Shown here piece after piece: positions 58,900 through 64,000 of a DNA stretch of 64,000 nt (positions are counted from its first letter, which is position 1; the number at the start of each line of letters is the position of its first letter). Made by a program: the position numbers and the translations under genes. The notes beneath the pieces are model-generated. The model had not been told where the DNA came from, searched no databases, and saw nothing but the letters and a program-made list of their open reading frames with translations. Source of the stretch: Mycobacterium sp. 852002-51057_SCH5723018 (lineage in GTDB: Bacteria > Actinomycetota > Actinomycetes > Mycobacteriales > Mycobacteriaceae); NCBI RefSeq assembly GCF_001667035.1, contig NZ_LZIR01000098.1, forward strand, positions 36,340-100,339, in the 5' to 3' direction.

Positions 58900-59829
58900 T
58901 CATGCCGGGGCTCCCGCCGGTTCGTCCCGCAGCGCCACCGACAACACGCCGTCGCGGGTCAGCAGCGGGAGGGGTTCGAGGTGGGCGCCGCCGTGCGGAT
59001 CCAGGCCCGCGCCGGCGTGCACGACATCGAATTGCGATCCGCAGCGCGGGCATTCGAGCAGGCCGCCCTGCAGCGCGGCACCGGCCAGCGTGTCGTGGCA
59101 AACCGGGCACAGATCCCGATAGGCGAACGTCTGACCGTCGACCCGGCAGGCCAGCATCGTGGTGTCGGCGACGCGGAACCCCGCCACCTGGCCGGGCCGC
59201 AGCTCGGCAAGTTCGGGCGCCGGGTGCCAGATCGCGCGCGAGTGACCATCCGCATGGCTGTGGCCCTTCGAACGCATGGGCGCCAGCAGGGATTCGGCCG
59301 GAATCACGCCAGCGGGTTCGGCCGTGACCACCTCGATCGACGAGATCTCCGGTGCGGCCGCGCGGATCGCGTCCTCGACGGCCAGCTCCAGCGTCACCGC
59401 CGAGGACGGGCAGCTCTTGCAGCTCCCTTTGAACGATAGGAGCACGCCGGCACCCGCCGGCCCGTCCGTGATTTCCAGCAGCTCGATGTCGCCGCCGTGC
59501 GAGCCCAGGTAGGGCCGCACCCGCTCCAGCGCGTCGGACACCCGCCGGCGCACGCCGTGCGGATGCAGCCCGTGCACCAGCAGCAGGCTGGCCACCAGGT
59601 CGTCGGCGGCCAGCCGCTCGGTCACGCCGGGGTCGCAGGCCGCAACGATCCGCTCCAGCCCGGCCCCGTAAAGCCCGACGACCTCGCGGACCAACTGCTG
59701 GGCGCGTTCATACGCGGCGGGCCCACTCGCCGCGCAGGAATCCAGGAGGGTCTGGATCCGATCGCCCGCCGTACGCCACTGCGCGTCGTTCTCGGGGTTC
59801 CCTGCCGGGATTTTCGGGCGATCCGCCAT
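58900..59829 (-). CDS. hhyE: NifU-C/Rieske-like protein (HhyE-like electron-transfer candidate)
   Basis: A 309-residue protein with two modules. Residues 95-165 are a NifU C-terminal domain (VRPYLGSHGGDIELLEI; Cys137 and Cys140 in GSCKSCPSS). Residues 200-300 follow a Rieske fold (ACRVDGQTFAYRDLCPVCHDTL; LLECPRCGSQFDVV), but the two His ligands are replaced: Cys241/Cys244 and Cys260/Cys263, with His245 extra. That predicts a four-Cys site (rubredoxin- or zinc-like) rather than a 2Fe-2S Rieske centre. It starts three bases after hhyL. Proteins like this (HhyE in M. smegmatis) were proposed to carry electrons from the hydrogenase to the quinone pool; the name is by analogy. Confidence 0.85.
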   Translation of the reverse strand: MADRPKIPAGNPENDAQWRTAGDRIQTLLDSCAASGPAAYERAQQLVREVVGLYGAGLERIVAACDPGVTERLAADDLVASLLLVHGLHPHGVRRRVSDALERVRPYLGSHGGDIELLEITDGPAGAGVLLSFKGSCKSCPSSAVTLELAVEDAIRAAAPEISSIEVVTAEPAGVIPAESLLAPMRSKGHSHADGHSRAIWHPAPELAELRPGQVAGFRVADTTMLACRVDGQTFAYRDLCPVCHDTLAGAALQGGLLECPRCGSQFDVVHAGAGLDPHGGAHLEPLPLLTRDGVLSVALRDEPAGAPA

Positions 59830-59832
59830 GCG

Positions 59833-61635
59833 TCACTCCCCGGCGGGTGACTGAGTGGGAGTGTGCAGTCTCTCCAGGGTCTTGCCCTTCCCCAGATACA
59901 TGTGCACACCGCAGGGCAGGCAGGGGTCGAAGCTGCGCACCGTGCGCATGACGTCGATGCCCTTGAAGTTCTCCCGGCCGTTCTCCTCGAAGATCGGCTG
60001 CCCCTGCACCGCGTCCTCGTAGGGACCCGGCGTGCCGTAGCTGTCGCGAGGGTTGGCGTTCCACGGGGTGGGCGGGTACGGGTGGTAGTTGGCGATCTTG
60101 CCGTCCCGGATCACCATGTGGTGGCTGAGCACGCCGCGGACCGCCTCGGTGAACCCGCAGCCGATCGCCTCGTCGGGCACGTCGAACTTCTCCCAGGTCT
60201 TGGTTCGTCCGGCGCGGATCTCGGCGAGCGCCTTCTCGGCGAAGTGCAGTGCGCACGCGGCCGCGTAGGCCTGGAAGTAGGTGCGGGCCCGGTCGCGTTC
60301 GATCGTGTTGCTGCCGTACCTGGGGATGTGCCACTCGAGCTCCACCGGGCCCTTCAGCGCGGTCTTGGGCAGGTTGATCTTGACGCTGTTCCCGGTCGCT
60401 TTCACATACCCGATGTCGACCAGCCCAGCGAGCGCCGTCGACCACAACCGGGCCAGCGGGCCACCGCCGGTGTCCAGTGCCAGGTGGTCCTTGCCGTCGA
60501 ACCAGCGCGGCGACATCACCCAGCTGTACTTGCCGCCTTCTTCCATGTCCCGCTTCTGCGGATGCGGGTTGGTGTGCTGATTCCATGGGTGGCGCCGGTC
60601 CACCTGGTTGCCCAGCGGGTCGGTCTTGACGAACATCTCCTGCTCGGTCCAGTCGTCGTAATACGAACTGCCCAAAAGGATTCGGATGCCCAGGTTGATG
60701 TCCACCAGCGAGTGGGTGACCAGCTTGCCGTCGACCACCACGCCGGGCGTGACGAACATCGCGTTGCCCCAACGCTCCATGTCCTTGTATTCGAAGTTGC
60801 ACACCTCGGGATCCTGGAAGGAGCCCCAGCAGCCCAGCAGGGTGCGGCGCAGCCCGACCTTCTCGTACCCGGGCAGGGCCTCATAGAAGAAGTCGAACAG
60901 GTCGTCGTGCATCGGCACGACCTTCTTCATGAACTCGACGTAGCGCATCAGCCGCGTCATGTAGTCCGTCATCAGCTGGATGGTGGCGACGGTGCCGACG
61001 CCGCCGGGGTACAGCGTGGAGGGATGCACGTGACGACCCTCCATGAGGCAGAACATCTCTCGCGTCCAGCGGCTGACCACAAGGGCTTCTCGGTAGAACT
61101 CCCCGCTGAACGGGTTGAGCGACCGCATGATGTCGGCGATCGTCTTGTACCCGTGCGCGTCGGCGTGCGGTGCCGGGGTTTTCTCCGCCAGGGAGAGCAC
61201 GCTCGGGTTGGTCTCGGCGACCATCTTCTCGCAGAAGTCCACCCCCACCAGGTTCTCCTGGAAGATGTTGTGGTCGAACATGTATTCCGCGGCCTCGCCG
61301 AGGTTGACGATCCACTCGCCCAAGTGCGGCGGCTTGACGCCGTAGGCCATGTTCTGCGTGTAGCACGAACAGGTGGCGTGGTTGTCGCCGCAGATGCCGC
61401 AGATCCGGCTGGTGATGAAGTGGGCGTCGCGGGGATCCTTGCCCTTCATGAAGATCGAGTAGCCGCGGAAGATCGACGAAGTGCTGTGGCACTCGACGAC
61501 TTCCCGGTTCTCGAAATCGATCTTGGTGTAGATGCCGAGGCTGCCCACGATCCGGGTGATCGGGTCCCACGCCATGTCGACGAGCTGGCCGGGTTCGCGC
61601 TTGGCGTGGGTGGGCTTGGGAGTGATGGTTGTCAT
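59833..61635 (-). CDS. hhyL: Group 1h [NiFe]-hydrogenase large subunit HhyL
   Basis: A 600-residue catalytic subunit. The nickel-binding L1 motif is SRICGICGDNHATC near residues 74-87; L2 is DPCLPCGVH near residue 570, followed by a 22-residue tail for proteolytic removal. The start MAWDPITRIVGSLGIYTKID and the GICGDNH and PYEDAVQ blocks (the latter used in hhyL gene probes) place it in the high-affinity actinobacterial group (1h, formerly group 5), rather than group 2a Huc. It oxidises H2 at trace levels and tolerates O2. The ATG at 61635 matches the family start. It follows hhyS by 75 bases. Confidence 0.97.
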   Translation of the reverse strand: MTTITPKPTHAKREPGQLVDMAWDPITRIVGSLGIYTKIDFENREVVECHSTSSIFRGYSIFMKGKDPRDAHFITSRICGICGDNHATCSCYTQNMAYGVKPPHLGEWIVNLGEAAEYMFDHNIFQENLVGVDFCEKMVAETNPSVLSLAEKTPAPHADAHGYKTIADIMRSLNPFSGEFYREALVVSRWTREMFCLMEGRHVHPSTLYPGGVGTVATIQLMTDYMTRLMRYVEFMKKVVPMHDDLFDFFYEALPGYEKVGLRRTLLGCWGSFQDPEVCNFEYKDMERWGNAMFVTPGVVVDGKLVTHSLVDINLGIRILLGSSYYDDWTEQEMFVKTDPLGNQVDRRHPWNQHTNPHPQKRDMEEGGKYSWVMSPRWFDGKDHLALDTGGGPLARLWSTALAGLVDIGYVKATGNSVKINLPKTALKGPVELEWHIPRYGSNTIERDRARTYFQAYAAACALHFAEKALAEIRAGRTKTWEKFDVPDEAIGCGFTEAVRGVLSHHMVIRDGKIANYHPYPPTPWNANPRDSYGTPGPYEDAVQGQPIFEENGRENFKGIDVMRTVRSFDPCLPCGVHMYLGKGKTLERLHTPTQSPAGE

Positions 61636-61710
61636 AGCAGTACTTCTATCTCCGCTTTGGGCTCTCACGCCCTACGGCTCCGGTACGAATGGGGTGGGTG
61701 GCGTGCCGAC

Positions 61711-62766
61711 CTACCAGGTGCGGCGCGCTCCGGTGGTGAGTTGGTCGCCGTTGTGGCGCCAGCGCGGCTCCTTGTCGACCGTGCGGCCGGTAATGCCGCG
61801 CAGGCTTCGGATCACGCCCCCGTACAGTCCCGACGCTGCACTCGAGAGCTTGCCGCCCGGCGGCTCGTCCATGAACGGCATGAACTTGTCCGGGAAGCCG
61901 GGCATCGTGCATCCGATGCAGATGCCGCCGACGTTCGGGCAACCACCGACGCCGTTGATCCACCCGCGCTTGGGCACGTTGCACTTCACGACCGGGCCCC
62001 AACAGCCAAGCTTGACAATGCATTTCGGTGACCCATACTCGGTGGCGAAATCACCCTGCTCGTAGTAGCCGGCGCGGTCACACCCCTCGTGCACGGTCCT
62101 GCCGAACAACCAGGTGGGCCGCAACGCGTCGTCGAGCGGGATCATCGGTGCCTGGCCAGTGGCCATGTAGAGCAGGTAGGTCAGCGTCTCCGACAGGTTG
62201 TCGGGTTGGATCGGGCAGCCCGGAACGCAGACGATCGGGATGCCGGCCTTGCTCTTCCAATCCCAGCCGAGGTAGTCCGGCACTCCCATCGCCCCGGTCG
62301 GATTGCCGGCCATCGCGTGGATGCCACCGTAGGTGGCGCAGGTCCCCACTGCCACGATCGCGGTGGCCTTGGGCGCCAGCCGGTCGAGCCACTCGCTGGT
62401 GGTCATCGGCTGGCCGGTGGCCGGGTCGTTGCCGAACCCGCACCAGTAGCCCTCGTCCTTGATCTTCTCGTTGGGGATAGACCCTTCGACGACGAGCACG
62501 AAGGGCTCCAGTTCGCCGCGGTCGGCCTTGAAGAACCAGGCGAGGAAATCGTCCGCCCCCCCGTTGGGTCCGCACTCGAAATCGATCAGGGGCCAGTGCA
62601 CGGCGACCTTCGGCAAGCCCGGGAGCGCACCGAGTGCGATTTCCTCGACGCTGGGCTGGGTGGCGGCAGTCAACGCCACCGAATCTCCGTCACAACTGAG
62701 GCCCGCATTAATCCATAGAACATGAATCAATGTCTCTTCTGCTTTGACTGCCGCTTCTGTTGGCAT
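61711..62766 (-). CDS. hhyS: Group 1h [NiFe]-hydrogenase small subunit HhyS
   Basis: A 351-residue iron-sulfur subunit with no Tat signal, so the enzyme is cytoplasmic or on the inner membrane face. The proximal-cluster motif is Cys25-Asp-Gly-Asp28 (GLSCDGDSVALT): Asp replaces the second Cys, as reported for group 1h enzymes. Other cluster ligands are in GTCATYGG, CVPGCPIQPDN, VHEGCDRAGYYEQG, SPKCIVKLGCWGPVVKCN and GGCPNVGGICIGCTMPGFPDKFMPF. GGAAAG lies seven bases before the ATG at 62766; an in-frame ATG at 62820 is less likely. Electrons leave here, probably to the HhyE-like protein. Confidence 0.96.
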   Translation of the reverse strand: MPTEAAVKAEETLIHVLWINAGLSCDGDSVALTAATQPSVEEIALGALPGLPKVAVHWPLIDFECGPNGGADDFLAWFFKADRGELEPFVLVVEGSIPNEKIKDEGYWCGFGNDPATGQPMTTSEWLDRLAPKATAIVAVGTCATYGGIHAMAGNPTGAMGVPDYLGWDWKSKAGIPIVCVPGCPIQPDNLSETLTYLLYMATGQAPMIPLDDALRPTWLFGRTVHEGCDRAGYYEQGDFATEYGSPKCIVKLGCWGPVVKCNVPKRGWINGVGGCPNVGGICIGCTMPGFPDKFMPFMDEPPGGKLSSAASGLYGGVIRSLRGITGRTVDKEPRWRHNGDQLTTGARRTW

Positions 62767-63068
62767 GCTGCAGCTTTCCGGAGCCGGGCTGAAGGCTCCT
62801 GCGCTGCAGGAGTCGACCATCGGCCCACTTGCGCAGCGCTGGTTTTGGGTCTACTCCCGCCGCTCAGCGTTGTCAACGGTCCACGGCTTGCCGGTAAATG
62901 CACAGCCGTTCTATAGGCTTTCGCGGACGCCAATCCTCCTTGTGCCGCAACGGATTTCGGCGCCCGGCCGGCCGCGCGCCACCAACCGGCGAGCCCGGCT
63001 AACAAAGCACCGCCAATCCCACTGTCATGCAAGTAGTTCGCAAGATATCGTCATGCGAACCGATTGCA
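62767..63068 (-). other. Leader and promoter region between hypB and hhyS
   Basis: No convincing gene in these 302 bases. They contain a promoter-like pair (62848-62876) and two short dyads between it and hhyS: GGAGCC/GGCTCC (62780-62799) and CTCCTGC-GCT-GCAGGAG (62796-62812), which share bases. The gap suggests hhySL has its own promoter separate from hypB. Confidence 0.55.
62848..62876 (-). promoter_or_regulatory. Candidate SigA-type promoter for hhySL
   Basis: On the minus strand TTGACA (62876-62871) is followed after 17 bases by TAGACC (62853-62848). The -35 is a perfect consensus and the spacing ideal; the -10 keeps only the leading TA. It lies about 82 bases before the hhyS start. Confidence 0.5.
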
Positions 63069-63839
63069 TCAGGCGTCGGGGTCTCGCGCGAACCGTCGCA
63101 GCCACCCAAACCAGGCGCCCATGCCCGCCCCGCTACGCGCGCTGAGCGGCAGGATGGTGGCCGTCGCGTTGACCTTGCGCACGTGCGCGATGTAGCTGTC
63201 CACGTCGACATCCAGGTGCGGCACCAGGTCGATCTTGTTGAGCAGCACCACATCCACCGACCGGAACATCACCGGGTACTTCAGTGGCTTGTCCTCGCCC
63301 TCGGTCACCGAGTACACCATCGCCTTGGCATGCTCGCCGACGTCGAACTCCGCCGGGCAGACCAGGTTGCCGACGTTCTCGATGATCACCAGGTCCAGGC
63401 CGGGAAGGTCGAGGCCGGGCAGCGCACGGTTGACCATCGGCGCGTCCAGATGGCATTCGCCGCCAAACCCATTGCTGGTGTTCAGCAAGGACACCTGAGC
63501 GCCGCGACCGCTGAGCTTGGCCGCGTCCAGATCGGTGGCGATGTCGCCTTCGATCACACCGATCGCGAATTCGCCGGCGAGCTCTTCAAGCGTTGCCTGC
63601 AGGATGGTCGTCTTTCCCGACCCGGGCGAACTCATCAGGTTCAGCGTGCGGATGCCGTTGGTGTCGAATGCCGCCCGGTTGGCATCGGCGAGCACGTCGT
63701 TTTCGGCGAAGATCGCCTCCAGGACGTCGATGCGCTGCTTGCCCGTTTGGTAGCCGCTGTGATCACCGTGCCCATGCCCCGGGTCATCGTGTTCGTGGGT
63801 GTGCACGGTTCCGTCGTCGTGGCGATGAAATCTACCCAT
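63069..63839 (-). CDS. hypB: Hydrogenase nickel incorporation protein HypB
   Basis: A 256-residue GTPase that delivers nickel to the large subunit. The N-terminus is histidine-rich (HRHDDGTVHTHEHDDPGHGHGDHS), a nickel-storage tract; the E. coli CxxCGC motif is absent. GTPase motifs: P-loop SSPGSGKTTI, then VIEGDIATDLDA, the metal-site GGECHLDA, VIIENVGNLVCPAEFD and LLNKIDLVPHL. The ATG at 63839 opens the His-rich tract. It is the first hydrogenase gene in the window; a hypA gene would be expected further upstream, beyond base 64000. Confidence 0.97.
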   Translation of the reverse strand: MGRFHRHDDGTVHTHEHDDPGHGHGDHSGYQTGKQRIDVLEAIFAENDVLADANRAAFDTNGIRTLNLMSSPGSGKTTILQATLEELAGEFAIGVIEGDIATDLDAAKLSGRGAQVSLLNTSNGFGGECHLDAPMVNRALPGLDLPGLDLVIIENVGNLVCPAEFDVGEHAKAMVYSVTEGEDKPLKYPVMFRSVDVVLLNKIDLVPHLDVDVDSYIAHVRKVNATATILPLSARSGAGMGAWFGWLRRFARDPDA

Positions 63840-64000
63840 GACCGGATCCGTTCGCGTGGCGCTATGGCCGCATCTTAACGCTTTCCGCCGGGGCCGCCGA
63901 GCGTGCGTTGCGTGACGCGTTCTCGGGGTGAATTCAGGGTTTAGTTGCAACAGTGGTTGTTGTCGGGTTCGACAGTACTCGGTTGAGGACTTGGGCTGGT

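Noticed and set aside
59863..62031. A 722-codon plus-strand open frame across hhyL and hhyS.
   Set aside because: It lies opposite the hydrogenase genes, its composition is Ala/Gly/Arg/Val-biased and it shows no motif.
59833..62766. First reading of the hydrogenase as group 2a (Huc).
   Set aside because: The large subunit has the GICGDNHATC and PYEDAVQ blocks and the MAWDPITRIVGSLGIYTKID start of group 1h. The small subunit has the CDGD proximal motif. No HucM-like gene is present.
62727..63032. A possible 101-residue gene on the minus strand between hypB and hhyS.
   Set aside because: It overlaps the hhyS start in another frame, is low in complexity and covers the promoter-like and hairpin region. 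No family resemblance.
1..64000. CRISPR arrays, tRNA or rRNA genes.
   Set aside because: No regularly spaced repeat array, cloverleaf-like sequence or rRNA core was recognised on either strand by eye.

Overview
The window is a high-GC stretch from a slow-growing Mycobacterium, probably the M. avium complex or a relative; the species cannot be fixed from sequence alone. Three things point there: PE and PPE family genes, close relatives of mycobacterial proteins (lactate 2-monooxygenase, Rip1, MapB, Mpt53, GlnA4), and a gene order that follows M. tuberculosis Rv2899c to Rv2857c almost step by step, with local gains and losses. No tRNA, rRNA, CRISPR array or insertion sequence was recognised.

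Layout. 1-3746: fdhD (cut by the window edge), a YraN-type nuclease-fold protein, a ComM/YifB AAA+ protein and dprA. 3753-7476: an HMG-CoA-lyase-like enzyme overlapping a CoA-transferase, divergent from an MFS transporter. 7524-10204: a PPE, PE, PPE cluster whose last gene is frameshifted. 10220-14716: IclR regulator, siderophore-interacting protein, lactate 2-monooxygenase, xerC and a secreted M23 protein. 14979-18552: rpsB-tsf, an amidase and a MarR regulator with a perfect dyad over its start codon. 18688-21154: a general-stress-type cluster (DUF1360, ChaB/Rho-N, DUF2795, SDR and a tiny frameshifted gene). 21467-31281: an MPT63-like secreted protein, acyltransferase, OmpR-type regulator, pyrH-frr-cdsA-rlmN, mpt53-ccdA and an RHH/DUF4097 pair. 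31377-37852: dxr-rip1-ispG, a GNAT protein and a class B penicillin-binding lipoprotein. 38014-45320: mapB, a cobyric acid synthase, a degenerate alpha/beta-hydrolase and a four-gene glutamylated-amine (polyamine-type) catabolic operon led by glnA4. 45327-48167: a degenerate PPE, a phosphodiesterase and an unrecognised membrane-anchored protein.

The outstanding region is 48243-63839, all on the minus strand: a nearly self-contained operon for a group 1h (formerly group 5, actinobacterial high-affinity) [NiFe]-hydrogenase. In transcription order it reads hypB, hhyS, hhyL, a NifU/Rieske-like electron-transfer candidate (HhyE-like), three hydrogenase-linked proteins of unknown function, a 39-residue membrane peptide, a maturation protease, hypC, hypF, a SIS-HypC fusion, a second SIS protein, hypE, a second hypC, hypD and one more unknown protein. 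Many genes overlap by four bases. The structural genes and the HypBCDEF set explain making an enzyme that oxidises trace H2 and feeds electrons to respiration. Seven other genes (four uncharacterised proteins, the membrane peptide, two SIS proteins) have no assigned job and are the most likely place for undescribed biology. hypA is not in the window.

The non-coding sequence contains several long dyads in intergenic gaps (28135-28196, 35900-35945, 37851-37972, 38879-38942). They look like mycobacterial interspersed palindromes or terminators.
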